A stretch of DNA of 64,000 nt from Ligustrum vulgare. Lineage: Eukaryota > Streptophyta > Magnoliopsida > Lamiales > Oleaceae. Below, one piece after another: positions 53,180 through 64,000 of the stretch. The stretch spans positions 27,284,513-27,348,512 of the forward strand of contig OY743181.1 of the NCBI GenBank assembly GCA_963555705.1, in the 5' to 3' direction. The notes beneath the pieces were generated by a model. It did no database searches. It worked only from the letters and a program-made list of their open reading frames with translations, and was not told the origin of the DNA. Position 1 is the stretch's first letter. Each line of letters opens with the position of its first letter. A program made the position numbers and the translations under genes.

Positions 53180-53720
53180 CTTATACTTATTGGTTGGTGG
53201 GCGACCAATGATGGCCACTATGATTTTTCTATTGTCGATGAAATTGCCGAATTGATTGTCGGTGGATTTTGACATACTACCTGGACACATGGATATCACT
53301 ATTGCGCTACGTGGTGGACCTTTGCAACAGATAAGTGAGGACACAAGTTCTTTCTGAGAAATATTGATCATACACAGGGATTGAGTAATGGAACAAGGTT
53401 GATAGTTACAAAACTTGGCGACCATGTTCTAGAAGGTCAAATTTTTTCTGGCATCAATGCAAGATACAAGTTCTTTATTCCAATGTTATAATTGAACTCT
53501 TCTGATTCTAGGATACTTATTAGATTTCAAAGAAGACAATTTCTATTGATTGTGTCATATGCCATGACTATCAATAAGAGTCAGGGACAATCATTCTTAC
53601 ATGTGGAACTTCTTCTTAAATGGCTGGTGCTTACACATGGATAACTTTATGTTGCGATTTCTAGGGTGACTAATCGTTCCAAATTAAAGATATTGATTTG
53701 TGATAAGAAATGAAGAACAA
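53180..53720 (+). pseudogene. Helitron RepHel C-terminal remnant (in Helitron C)
   Basis: After a short DGHYDFSIVDEIAELIVGGF piece the sequence jumps to the helicase end: GLSNGTRLIVTKLGDHVLEG (53379), then SYAMTINKSQGQSF (53560) and LYVAISRVTNRSKLKILICD (53648) to a stop. The Rep nuclease and Walker motifs between them are deleted. This is a different helicase lineage from 44036-45795, as its C-terminal strings differ. Confidence 0.8.
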
Positions 53721-53907
53721 CAAATCAACAAACAACGTTGTGTACAAAGAAGTATTCCAGAATTTATAGTCATATGAAATCAATAAATGATGATATTATC
53801 TCTTATTTTCGAAATTTATTTATTTTATGAAAAGGATTTATCTAATTCATATTGAATTATCTTTATCCAAACGTTTCTTCCCGTGCATCGCACGGGTGAT
53901 TAACTAG

Positions 53908-54903
53908 TTGATGGAAAGGTCCACAAATATCTGTATGTATTATTTCAAGCAGTTCGTTACTTCTTGTGGCTCCTTTCTTATTATGTTTTGTTTTACCTTT
54001 AATACAATCCACACAAGTACCAAAATCAGTAAAATCAAGATTTGTGAGAATCTCATTTTTTACTAGTAAATTGATTCTTTCCCTTGATATATGACCTAGC
54101 CTTTTATGCCACAAGAAAGAAGAATTTTATTCGTCATATTACGTTTCAAACCAACATTTGGATGCAATGTAACTAAAAGAGATTCAGGAAAGGAAAAATC
54201 AAGATTAATTTGATAAAGTTATTGATCAAAATTTTCGAACCAACAGAATCATTGTTCTTGTATAAAAGAAAATAACCACCGCCTATTTTAAAGGTGATAC
54301 CTTTCTTATCAAGTTTCGACAAGGAGATCAGATTACGAGAAACAGAAGGAACATAAAAAGTTTCTCTAAATCGAAAAAAAAACCAGAGTCTAACACTAAT
54401 TGAAATGTCCCAATGGCTTGAATTGGGACTTTGACTCTATTTCCCATGTAAATGTAGTCTTCATTTGGATTTGTGGTCTGGGTTGTAAGGAATCCCTGCA
54501 TCGAGTTTGAATCATGAACATTTAAACCAGAATCAATCCACCAAGTATTAGAAGGTGCTTCAAAAAAATTTGATTCGAAACATACAAAAGCTAAAGACTT
54601 ACTCTTCTTTTCAAACCAAGTCTTGCATTTCAAGAAATCCTTTTGAATGTGTCCACTTTTTTTTTACAAAAGTGGCACTTTTCATCCTTCTAAGCTTTCT
54701 TCAGTACGGGTCGATCTGATTCATTGGATGGGCCCTTTTTAATGCCCTTCCCAGTTCGCTTTCCGAGTTTGTTCTTCTCATTATTATGAACCATGTAATT
54801 TGCTTGAGCAACATGACCACCCTGCTGCTTAATTCGAGCATCTTTCTGAATCAGCTTGTTGGTTAATTCATTTACATTCCATGTATCCTTAATCATGCTA
54901 TAA
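53908..54903 (-). pseudogene. Ty1/copia zinc knuckle, protease and GAG-pre-integrase fragment (copy 1)
   Basis: The minus strand shows a knuckle region near 54660-54720, with frame breaks. The protease follows with NTWWIDSGLNVHDSNSMQGF, where the DSG active site is intact. The zinc-binding pre-integrase reads WHKRLGHISRERINLLV with CVDCIKGKTKHNKKG, an H-H-C-C pattern. In-frame breaks occur near 54325 and 54120. The Helitron interrupts it at 53907. gag is missing because the SIRE-type LTR starts near 54945. Confidence 0.85.
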
Positions 54904-54944
54904 TTGTTAATTTTATGATATTGGCATTTCCTATTTTTCAAGAA

Positions 54945-56193
54945 TGTGTAATTTAATAAAACTTGATTTAATTACTAAATACGTGTATTTAGTAATTTAT
55001 TAAGTTCGATTAAATTATGCAATTTATTTCTTATTTTCAAGAAATACATTTTATTGTAAAGATAATGATCAAGAAAATATTGATATATATTTGATCATAA
55101 TCTCGAAAATTTTTATCACAATCTCGAAAATATTTTGGTAATATCATTGATAATCTGTTTTAATTATTCTTGAAGCGCAAGCTTATCTAAGATATGGTAA
55201 GTATCTTCCTGATATGGTCAAGAATATTTCAATCTTATCTTTACATATGGTAAGATTATCTTGGTCGAAAATCTTGATCATGAAAATTTTGATAAGGCCG
55301 AAAATATGGTGATAAATATCAAGGTTTATCACTTGATTGATAAATGGTAAGATCTTCTATGATTTATCATTATTCATGGTAAGATTTATTTAATGATAAT
55401 TATCTTACCTTTTACTAATTATCTCTACCATGTTTTGCAGGTAGTACAGATCTTGTGCAATAAGGAAACTTGGGAGTCAAGTAAACCTAATTGCACTATA
55501 AAGAGAAGAAAAACGGGACGTTTTTCTTAAGACTTGAAAATACAAAAAATCGTATGGAGCTCTACAAAAATACACGTCCACTTTAAAGAAGTTTTGAAGC
55601 TATATTTTTCATGTGGTGCAAATAATTATAGCCTCATTCGTGTTGTGACTTCAATACTCCGGGAGGAGGATTTAATCACTTAGAGAAGGAAAGATTTTCA
55701 GCTGAAGATCAAACGAGAGGTTTGGATCAAGATCAAACGGGAGTTCGTGTTGTTGAAAAGTGTTGCAGATTCAAAGAAAACTACTGAAGAGTGGTGGGAC
55801 GCCAACTCACATTACATGCCACAGAAGGATCAGGGAGTGATCTATTTCTTGGATGTTTGATAAAGTCTATGTGTAGATTTATCATGTAGTTTAGATTGAT
55901 CTGCATAAGCTATTTCTTTATATAGTGATTGGTTTTTGTTCGCAGGATGCGAACCGTGAGTTTTCCCTGTTAGGGTTTTTCCCACGTTAAGCTCAAATTA
56001 TTGTGTTCTTGTCTATTTACTATTCCGCACAATTTATTCTGATTGTTTACGTTTTACTATCCAGACGAATCTTCCTAAGCAAGATTCATCTGGTACTGCG
56101 CTAAACAAAACTTAACGATTTACTGTTAACTGGTTAATGTCCGACTTGTCTGTGACAGTCTATTTATAAAATTTAGACAACCTCAAATTTTCA
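54945..56193 (+). repeat. 5' LTR of the SIRE-type copia element
   Basis: The segment ends TTTTCA two bases before the primer-binding site and seems to begin at TGTGTAATTTAATAAAAC. It contains a TATA box CTATAAAGAG (55496-55505). The start coordinate is approximate, because no second LTR is present for comparison. No ORF of interest in it. Confidence 0.6.
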
Positions 56194-56195
56194 AT

Positions 56196-56207
56196 TGGTA
56201 TCAGAGC
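56196..56207 (+). other. tRNA-Met primer-binding site of the copia element
   Basis: TGGTATCAGAGC, complementary to the initiator tRNA-Met 3' end, the standard copia primer site. It stands 36 bases before the gag ATG. Confidence 0.92.
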
Positions 56208-56243
56208 AGGTTCACTTCTAGAAAGTGAGATCCGGTTGTCTAA

Positions 56244-57932
56244 ATGGAAAATTCTGCATCTCTTAGGCCACCTCTGTTAACTGGTAGTAACTATACATAT
56301 TGGAAAATCCGTATGGAAATTTTTATTCAATCTATTGATGAACGTTGTTGGACTTCTGTTCTTGAAGGTTACACAGCACCCACTGTCACTGCTGGAGGTG
56401 TTGTTACAACTATAGCTAGAAGTGCTTATACTGCAGATGAATTAGCTAATGCAAATTGGAATTCTAAGGCACTTAACGCTATTGTTTCTTTGGTTGATCC
56501 ATGTCAATTCAGACTCATCTTCTCTTTAAGGACCGCCAAGGAAGTATGAGATGCTTTGAGAATTGCAAACGAAGGAACCAATGCTGTTAAAACCTCCAAG
56601 CTGCAGATTAACACTTTGGAATTTGAACAACTGTCTGTGGATGAGAAAGAAGACTTCAAAATCTTCTATGCCAGATTAAGTGATCTCACCAACTCAGCTG
56701 AAGCACTTGGGAAAACCTACTCAAATGAGCGGATTGTACAAAAGATCCTTAGATCTTTACCAGACATGTTCCATGCAAAAGTGACAGCAATTGAAGAAAG
56801 CAAGGATCTTTCAACCATGCAAGTTGAGGAACTTGTAGGGTCATTGATGACCTATGAGTTAAATCTGGCCCGAAGAAAGAAGGACAAATCATCAGGGATT
56901 GCCTTCAAGACAAACTGTGCGAATCCAGACGACTCTGGCGAGACAGACGAAGATGAAAATTTTGTACTTCTCACCAGACAATTTAAAAGGTTCCTCATGG
57001 GCGAAAAAAAAGAAAGATCCACAAATCTTTAAGGCCAGAATAAAAAACAATGGAAGAAAAATAATTTCTATCCAAAGAATAATGCCAACACGTCTGAAGG
57101 GAAGCCTAGGAGTCGAATCCAATGCAGAGAATGTGAAGGATATGGACACATTGCAGCTGATTGTCCTAATACTCAAAAGAAGGCCAAGGGAAGGAAGGCC
57201 ATGAATGTTACATGGAGTGACGGAGACTCAGATAAATCTGAATCAAAATCAGAAAACAGCAATTCTGAAAAACAGGTAACTACCCTTACTGCTTTACAGC
57301 TGTCTGGTACTGAATCTGGTAACTCTTCTTATGCAGATAAATCTGGACCAAATACTGAAAACTTGAGGAAGGAACTTCAAGATGCAGAAGAGAAGATTCA
57401 GCTGTTACAGACCTTCGCTGAGCACAGCAGGGAACGACAACTGGACGACGTATCTGCAATCTCAGATGATGAACAAAATAAGGTAAGCAGGTTAAGCTCA
57501 GAACTTACTAAAGTACAAGACAAAATCAAGAAGCTGGCACGTGGATCTGTCCAGCTTGATGAAATCCTGAACAGTGGCAGACCTGTAAGCCTAAAAACAG
57601 GTCTTGGATATGAAGGTAAAGGTAAAAATCATGACCATAAAATAAACTTTGTAAGAGAATCTGGATACAGGTACATGGAACAGAATAGAAATCATACAGA
57701 TGCATCTACCTCTCATCAATACAATGCGGCTGGGACTCAAAACTTACATCCAGCCAGGAACTATACAAGAAGACAATTTCAGCCGAATCTGTACAAGCCA
57801 GATGAGTCTGTCCATCAGAACGGCAGGAAATTTCAACATCGACAGAGTCGGCGGATACATCTGTTTTCCAGGTATTCTGTAATTTTTGTGCTAAATCTGG
57901 TCATAATGTATTTAGGTGTCATGAGTACTTGA
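56244..57932 (+). pseudogene. SIRE/Maximus-type copia gag
   Basis: ATG 56244 opens MENSASLRPPLLTGSNYTYW, the N-terminal motif of copia gag. A TGA at 56547 breaks it. YARLSDLTNSAEALGKTYSN and VQKILRSLPDMFHAKVTAIE (UBN2 domain) follow. A first zinc knuckle CRECEGYGHIAADCPN lies near 57120-57165, beyond a frameshift near 57030. A long coiled-coil segment (LRKELQDAEEKIQLLQTFAE) and a second knuckle CNFCAKSGHNVFRC near 57880 follow. The extra coiled coil and second knuckle are typical of the SIRE lineage. Confidence 0.9.
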
Positions 57933-59335
57933 AATTAATCAATTCACACAAAAGGAGACTTGTTTCTAGACAAGAGAAGAAAATTCGAACTAATGCTTAT
58001 GTAGTTCAATTGTCTTTGAGTGCCTTGATTCCTAACACATGGTATTTTGATAGTGGATGTTCTAGACACATGACAGGTGATCTCTCTCTACTAACACATT
58101 TTGAAAAAGGCAAAACAGGTGCGGTTACATTTGTTGATGGCCAAAAGGGAAAGATAGATGGATCTGGTGTCATCAACATCAAGGGTCTGCCTACATTAAC
58201 AAATGTCTTATATATTATAGGACTTAAGGAAAATTTAATTAGTGTAGGACAACTATGTGATGATAACTTGCTTCTCATGTTTTCAAAAGAATATTGCAAG
58301 GTTTTAAATTGTGACAAGAAGTCTAACCCGTTAAATAGTGTGTTGTTTAAGGGAGTTAAATCTAGAGACAAATGCTATACACTTGAGAGTCTCGAAACTT
58401 GCAATTCTGTTAAGACCAAAAATGAGAAACTGTGGCATAACAGATTAGGGCATCTAAACTACCATGATCTCATGAAGCTAGCCAGACTACAAGCTGTGAG
58501 AGGCTTGCCCAGCATAAAAATATTCCAGATGAAATCTGTGGTGATTGTCAAAAGGGTAAGCAAATCAAAAGTCAACACAAATCAGGTACATCTATTAATA
58601 CCTCTCATATACTTGAACTAATTCACATGGATTTGATGGGTCCTATCCAAAAGGAAAGTATTGGTGGCAAGAGGTATATTTATGTGTGTGTTGATGATTT
58701 CTCCAGATACACCTGGGTCATGTTTATTCGGGATAAATCTGATACCTTTGAAAATTTTGTTAATCTTTTTCAGAAACTGAGTAATGAAAAGGTAGACAAA
58801 CAGATAAGAGTCAAAATGATCAAAAGTGATCATGGAAGAGAGTTTGAAAACTCCGAGTTTGCTGATTTTTGCATCCAATATGGGATCAAGCATGAGTACT
58901 CATCCCCAAAGACTCCTCAACAGAATGGAGTGGTGGAAAATAAAAATAGGACTCTACAAGAAATGGCTCGTGTCATGATAAACAACAACAAATTGCCCAC
59001 GAAATTTTGAGCAGATGCCATAAACACTGCTTGTTATATTGTCAATAGAGTCATGCTTAGATCTGGAACAAACCAAACTCCATATGAAATTTGGAAGGGT
59101 AGAAAACCTAGGGTTGATTACTTTCATGCCTTTGGAAGTAAATGCTACATTTTAAAAGATAGAGAACACCTAGGAAAATTTGACTAAAAATTGGATGATG
59201 GAATATTTTTGAGTTATACTGAAAATAGTAGGGCCTATAGAATTTACAATCTTAGAACCCAAACCGTTCTTGAGTCAATTAATGTGAAAGTGGATGATAC
59301 TAATTGTGTAAATTCGGATTTGTAGGTAGCAGATG
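57929..59335 (+). pseudogene. copia protease and integrase (D35E), broken
   Basis: Protease: WYFDSGCSRHMTGDLSLL near 58040. Pre-integrase: KLWHNRLGHLNYHDLMKL with a C-x2-C shortly after, broken by a frameshift near 58540. Integrase core: IHMDLMGPIQ (58625, first Asp), IKSDHGREF (second Asp) and NGVVENKNR (Glu), with 35 residues between the last two. A TGA near 59010 and a TAA near 59187 interrupt the C-terminal part, which continues through NTACYIVNRV and KPRVDYFHAFGSKC. Protease-integrase before RT is the Ty1/copia order. Confidence 0.92.
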
Positions 59336-61075
59336 GTGATCAACTGGAAATTCCACCAAAAGAAAAAGCTGGAACCAAAAAATCAGAAGAAGAACAGCAC
59401 CAAGCTGGAAGTCTCAACGATACTGAAGAGTTCGATCAGGATGAGTCTGGGCATCTAGTAATATCTGCAGATCGAGACGAATCTGATTACCCAGATACAC
59501 CTGATATTGCAGAATCAGAAGCATCGAGACTACCACCTGCTAGGATTCAAAAGGCTCATCCACTTGATAACATTCTCACTGATATGTCTAAAAGAAATGT
59601 GACCAGAAGAAAATTTGCTGAGATGGGTAACATCTGTCATATCTCTCAAATTGAGCCAAAAAATGTCAAGGAAGCTTTGACAGATGAACACTGGGTATAG
59701 GCTATGCAGGAGGAGCTTAACCAATTTGAAAGAAACAATGTCTGGGAGCTAGTTCCACGTCCTAAAGAAGGTAATGTAATTGGAACCAAATGGATCTTCA
59801 AGAATAAGTCAAATGAACAAGGAAATGTGGTAAGAAATAAAGTCAGACTCGTTGCTCAAGGCTATTCCCAGATTGAAGGGATAGACTTTGACGAACATTT
59901 GCTCCGGTAGCCAGACTGGAATCCATCAGGCTGTTGCTAGCTGTGTCCTGCTACATCAACTTCAGACTATTTCAGATAGATGTCAAAAGTGCCTTTCTGA
60001 ATGGTGTGCTTAATGAGGAAGCCTATGTGGAGCAGCCTCAAGGCTTCACAGATCCATCTCACCCGGATTATGTCTTTAGACTCAAAAAGGCGTTATATAG
60101 GTTGAAACAAGCCCCCAGAGCTTGGTATGAAAGGCTCACATCATTCTTGCTAAGCAATGGATACAAAAGGAGAGGAACTGATAAAACTCTTTTCATTAAG
60201 CATCTAAATCCTGGACTAACTGTAGCTCAAATATATGTTGATGACATAGTATTTGGGTCTACATCTAAGTCCAAAATTAATGAATTTATAAATATAATGA
60301 AAAGAGAATTTGAAGTGAGTATAGTTGGTGAGCTAACCTTTTTCCTTGGTTTGTAGGTACAGCAGGATGAATCTGGCATATTCATATCTCAAGCAAAGTA
60401 CGCTAAAAATCTGGTGAAGAAGTTTGGACTTGAAGATGCAAAGGCAATGAGAACTCCCATGGCGACTACTCTAAAACTTTCAAAGGATGACAGTGGTAAG
60501 GATGTAGATCCATCCCTTTACAGAAGCCTGATTGGAAGTCTTCTGTACCTTACTGCCAGTAGGCCAGATATATCCTTCAGTGTTGGAGTTTGTACAAGAT
60601 ATCAAACCAAACCTAAGGAATCTCATGTTGCTGCTGTGAAAAGAATCATCAGATATGTAAGTGGTACGTTGAATTACGGAATTTGGTTTATGAGAGATAC
60701 CACTGCCAACTTTGCAGGTTTTTCAGACGCAGACTGGGCTGGGAATGTAGATGATCGAAAGAGTACATCTGGAGGATGTTTCTACATTGGGAAAAATTTG
60801 GTGGCATGGCTAAGTAGAAAGCAAAATTCAGTGTCACTATCCACAGCTGAAGCTGAATATATAGCAACTGGGAGTTGCTGTACACAACTCCTGTGGATGA
60901 AACAAATGTTGGAGGACTATGGAATCTCTACAGAACAAACCACTATGTATTGTGACAACACCAGTGGCATCAATATCTCAAAGAATCCAGTCCAGCACTC
61001 CAGAACAAAACATATTGACATCAGACACCACTTCATCAGAGAATTGGTGGAACAAAAGATTATCAATCTGTGGAT
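59336..61075 (+). pseudogene. copia reverse transcriptase and RNase H, 3'-truncated
   Basis: RT: ERNNVWELVPRPKEGNVIGT then KWIFKNKSNEQGNVVRNK (59720-59840). A stop and shift near 59910 follow, then FRLFQIDVKSAFLNGVLNEE (59960) and the catalytic QIYVDDIVFGS (60228). A TAG lies near 60355. RNase H: SDADWAGNVDDRKSTSGG (60725), SLSTAEAEYIATGSC (60835) and YCDNTSGINISKNP (60950). The frame reaches RHHFIRELVEQKIINL and then leaves copia sequence at 61076, where the second chimeric module begins. No polypurine tract or 3' LTR follows, so the element is 3'-truncated. Confidence 0.92.
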
Positions 61076-62740
61076 GAAACAAATAGTAGATTCAAAGATC
61101 CTACCTAAATCTTTCCTTGCCCGTTTTGTCTTCCTTTGTTCCTGCAATCTCATGTACCTCTAATGAGCTCTCTATTTTTCAACATCTTCTCTGTTAACAA
61201 TAAGAGAATAGTAGCAGATCAAAGGACGTTATGAGAGAATACCACGAATCAGTTATAGAAAAATCAACACAAAGAGGCCAATGCATTGAAATTTCAGTAG
61301 TAAAACACAGCACTACGCGCTTTGCATTCCCAAAAGTTTACTCTCAACGATAAAAATCATATGCTACAGCGAAGATAAATGGTAGAAGGTAAGCAAAAAT
61401 TCAATAAATGAATCAGAGCTTATAGATTTCCTTATCCTAATTTGCCAAAAAAACATTTTAATATGCAAAATGAAAGAAAATAGAAGATGAAGACAAACAA
61501 TGAATATTTATTGATCATTTCTATTCAAAGTCAATTCTAGAAGAATAAACATAACCGCAATCCTTTCACGTCTTTAAAGCTCAGATGTTCTCTCCATCTG
61601 CCAAACAAAATAAACATTTTGTATATGATACATTGATTTCTACAATATTTACAGATTGAGACTTGTCATGCGAAAGGTAAATATAACAATAATGTGAAAA
61701 GTTGTCAATAAAGGCGATGAAATATTTTTATCCACTAATTGATGGAAAGGTCCACAAATATCTGTATGTATTATTTCAAGCAGTTCGTTACTTCTTGTGT
61801 CTCCTTTCTTATTATGTTTGGTTTTACCTTTAATACAATCCACACAAGTACCAAAATCAGTAAAATCAAGATTTGTGAGAATCTCATTTTTTACTAGTAA
61901 ATTGATTCTTTCCCTTGATATATGACCTAGCCTTTTATGCTACAAGAAAGAAGAATTTTATTCATCATATTACGTTTCAAACCAACATTTGGATGCAAGG
62001 TAACTAAAAGAGATTCAGAAAAGGAAGAATCAAAATTAATTTGATATAAGTTATTGATCAAAATTTTTGAACCAACATATTCATTGTTCTTGTATAAAAT
62101 AAAATAACCACCACCTATTTTAAAGGTGAAACCTTTCTTATCAAATTTCGACATGGAGATCAGATTACGAGAAACAGAAGGAACATAAAAAGTTTCTCTA
62201 AATTTAAGAAAAAATCAGAGTCTAACACTAAACGAAATGTCCCAATGGCTTGAATTGAGGCTTTGACTCTATTTCCAAAGTAAATGTCGTCTTCATTTGG
62301 ATTTCTGGTCTGGGTTGTAAGGAATCCCTGCATCGAGTTTGAAACATGAACATTTGAACCAGAATCAATCCACCAAGTATTAGAAGGTGCTTCAAAAAAA
62401 TTTGATTCGAAACATACAAAAGTCAAAGGCTTACTCTTCTTTTCAAACAAAGTCTTGCATTTCAAGCAATCCTTTTGAATGTGTCCACCTTTTTTACAAA
62501 AGTGACACTTTTCATCCTTCTAAGCTTTCTTTAGTAGGGTCGATCTGATTAATTGGATGGGTCCTTTTTAATGCCCTTCCCAGTTCGCTTTCCTTATTTT
62601 TTTCTTCCCATTATTATGAACCATGTAATTTGCTTGAGCAACATGACCACCCTGCTACTTAATTTGAGCATCTTCCTGAATCAGCTTGTTGGTCAATTCA
62701 TTTACATTCCACATATCCTTAAACGTGTTATAATGAAATT
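61076..62740 (-). mobile_element. Chimeric copia-derived module, copy 2 (uninterrupted)
   Basis: Matches 50190-50847 plus 53908-54903, beginning at GAAACAAATAGTAGATTC. On the minus strand it has protease NTWWIDSGSNVHVSNSMQGF (62160-62465), a beta-strand segment KIGGGYFILYKNNEYVGS (about 62115), the pre-integrase Cys pair CIKGKTKHNKKG, and the short integrase start joined to the same non-copia 600-base segment. The empty site for Helitron C is at 61738/61739. Confidence 0.88.
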
Positions 62741-62780
62741 GAAAAGGACAATACTGTTGAGGCAATGAGTTTAGGATAAA

Positions 62781-63265
62781 TTAGACTAGGAACGAATCAA
62801 CCACTGTCATGCCCAATTTGCCTAATTTTGTAGCCAGATTAGTCATGTCAAGTACATGTTGTTCCATAGTTTTGGAGCCAACAAAAAGGGTTGTGGTGAG
62901 TTTAGCCATAAGTTTTCCAGCAACTGCTTTATCAGCAATCTTATAGCGTTCAGGTATGGTGGATAAATATTCCTTAGCTATCTTTGTTTCTTTGATGGAA
63001 GATTTAATGTTGGAAGTAGTGGTTAGGCGCATGAATTTCAAGCAAAGTTTGTTGGCTCTATTCCAAGTATTGAAGGCTTTAACTTCATCTTTTGTAGACG
63101 AAGCAGTAAGATCAGCAGGGTTGTCCACAGTAAGAGCCAAATCAATATCAAGAACCCCCAAACTAAACTCAACATGCTCCTTCCACTCCGAGTAGTTAGT
63201 TCCATCTAATTCAGGAACGAAGTTGATATAGGTATTAAGTTGAGTAGGATATTGAACTGCATTAT
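62781..63265 (-). pseudogene. Ty1/copia gag (UBN2-type) fragment
   Basis: The minus strand reads LDGTNYSEWKEHVEFSLGVL, then AFNTWNRANKLCLKFMRLT, AKEYLSTIPERYKIADKA and MTNLATKLGKLGMTVVDSFL. This is a gag polyprotein domain of a copia lineage different from the SIRE-type element. It is upstream of and colinear with module copy 2, so it probably belongs to the same broken element. The frame is open for about 160 codons. The start ATG and primer-binding site are not visible, and the boundary with the upstream region is unclear. Confidence 0.8.
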
Positions 63266-64000
63266 ATAAACAATCTCACTACATTTAATCTTTGAGTTAT
63301 AAGCACAATAAACATATATGATTAAGATTTATTCATAAGTAAGTGATCAAAAACTAACATTCAAACAAGTATGGTATCCGTGGATATCCTATACTTGCTT
63401 AATTGCAGAAATAAATCAACCCTGTAATGTTTATTCTACTATTAATGCATGGTATACCTGTGGGTAACGCATAATGCAAGTAAATAAACCAATAGTGATA
63501 TTACTTAGTGTAACATTCATCAACATAATATGAGTCCACTGTGGTGAACACCAACCAATAATATGAATGTCACACAAGATAACAATATGCATGTACTAAA
63601 CTGAAATCACTGTGGTGATTATCAATTCAGTATAATATGTATATTGCAGTTCAAATCGTATGCATAAATTAATAGAAGCATACAACATATCATAATAATA
63701 TTTGCCAAAATAATGAGATTTTCAAACTTTAAGGATTAAGTAATCAATAAGTTAGAGGGTTAAAATGCAATTTGATTAAACTTGATTGACTAATTATGAA
63801 ATATTTTAAACTTGAAGGATTAATTTGCAATTTTCCCAAACTTTGGTGGCCAATGAACAATAATCTAAAACTTTAAGGACTAAAGTCGAAAATTTTCAAA
63901 CTGTATGGACTGAATTAGAAAATCCAGAACTTTAAAAGCCCAACTAAATAATTTTATAAATTTAGGGGCTAATTTTATAAAAACAGAAGTCTAAAGGGCT
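63266..64000. repeat. AT-rich LTR-like or spacer DNA with degenerate 40-bp repeats
   Basis: No gene. 63530-63630 has two CACTGTGGTGA-containing half repeats. From 63720 a degenerate unit resembling CAAACTTTAAGGACTAAAGT recurs about every 40 bases. It may be the 5' LTR/leader of the minus-strand copia element. Confidence 0.45.

Larger units (their letters stand above)
50848..53907 (+). mobile_element. Helitron (copy C), 3060 bp, borders proven by an empty site
   Basis: Starts TCTTACTTAATATTAAAGG and ends with hairpin CCCGTGC-ATC-GCACGGG, then GTGATTAACTAG. It is flanked by A on the left and T on the right. The uninterrupted copy at 61732-61745 reads CCACTAATTGATGG; the Helitron sits exactly between CCACTAA and TTGATGG, with no target duplication, as Helitrons do. 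Inside are remnants of the N- and C-terminal parts of a RepHel gene with the middle deleted, and a hAT-type element. Confidence 0.95.
50190..54903 (-). mobile_element. Chimeric copia-derived module, copy 1, split by a Helitron
   Basis: Segments 50190-50847 and 53908-54903 together match 61076-62740 almost base for base. On the minus strand the right part is Ty1/copia zinc knuckle, protease and GAG-pre-integrase. The integrase core then starts (YFSHYCYIYLSHDKSQSV near 50760-50830) and breaks off into about 600 bases of non-copia sequence with intron-acceptor-like TTTGTTTGGCAG and ATTGTTAACAG strings. So a truncated retrotransposon is joined to foreign sequence, and the joint is shared by both copies. 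Confidence 0.8.

Overview
The window looks like repeat-dense nuclear DNA of a flowering plant, most likely a eudicot. It carries plant-specific element classes (a Tat-type Ty3/gypsy element, a SIRE/Maximus-type Ty1/copia element, CACTA, PIF/Harbinger, hAT and Helitron elements, tRNA-derived SINEs) and two endogenous members of the plant virus family Caulimoviridae. The only host-gene sequence I can name is broken: a CIPK-type kinase fragment, a 2-oxoglutarate dioxygenase fragment and a profilin fragment. I see no intact host gene. Almost every coding stretch has in-frame stops or frameshifts. The species cannot be named from sequence alone.

Layout. 1-6446: minus-strand Ty3/gypsy element whose 3' end runs off the window, with integrase, RT/RNase H, protease and gag relics, a primer-binding site and one LTR. 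6447-11611: AT-rich non-coding DNA with MITEs, a small Helitron (8042-9480), a tRNA-like relic and a 1.03-kb hAT-type non-autonomous element. 11612-22480: a 10.9-kb CACTA element with a GAT target duplication. It contains a minus-strand Helitron (from 12311 to about 15890) carrying CIPK and dioxygenase fragments, its own transposase relic, a broken Ulp1-like protease gene and a nested 3.3-kb PIF/Harbinger element with a TAA target duplication. 22481-23240: the 185-bp tandem repeat into which the CACTA element inserted. 23880-31400: a nearly full-length, decayed endogenous caulimovirid on the minus strand. 31690-34260: a hAT transposase pseudogene and gypsy scraps. 34400-38600: profilin and unidentified exon fragments. 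38900-39960: palindromic tandem repeats and a SINE. 40337-45795: a decayed autonomous Helitron Rep-helicase gene. Its last codons run in frame into the reverse transcriptase of a second, different endogenous caulimovirid (45800 to about 49110). 50190-54903 and 61076-62740: two copies of a chimeric, copia-derived module, the first split by a 3.06-kb Helitron (50848-53907). Between them lies a SIRE-type copia element (about 54945-61075). 62781-64000: copia gag and degenerate AT-rich repeats.

How the parts relate. The window is a nest of insertions rather than a set of cooperating genes. Internal duplicated sequence gives empty-site evidence for several borders. The unsplit module copy at 61738/61739 fixes both ends of the 3.06-kb Helitron to the base. 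The 185-bp repeat unit near 23029 is a paralogous empty site for the CACTA insertion. The least ordinary parts are the two viral insertions, the Helitron-virus in-frame chimera, the Helitron carrying pieces of two host genes in opposite orientations, and the duplicated chimeric module.
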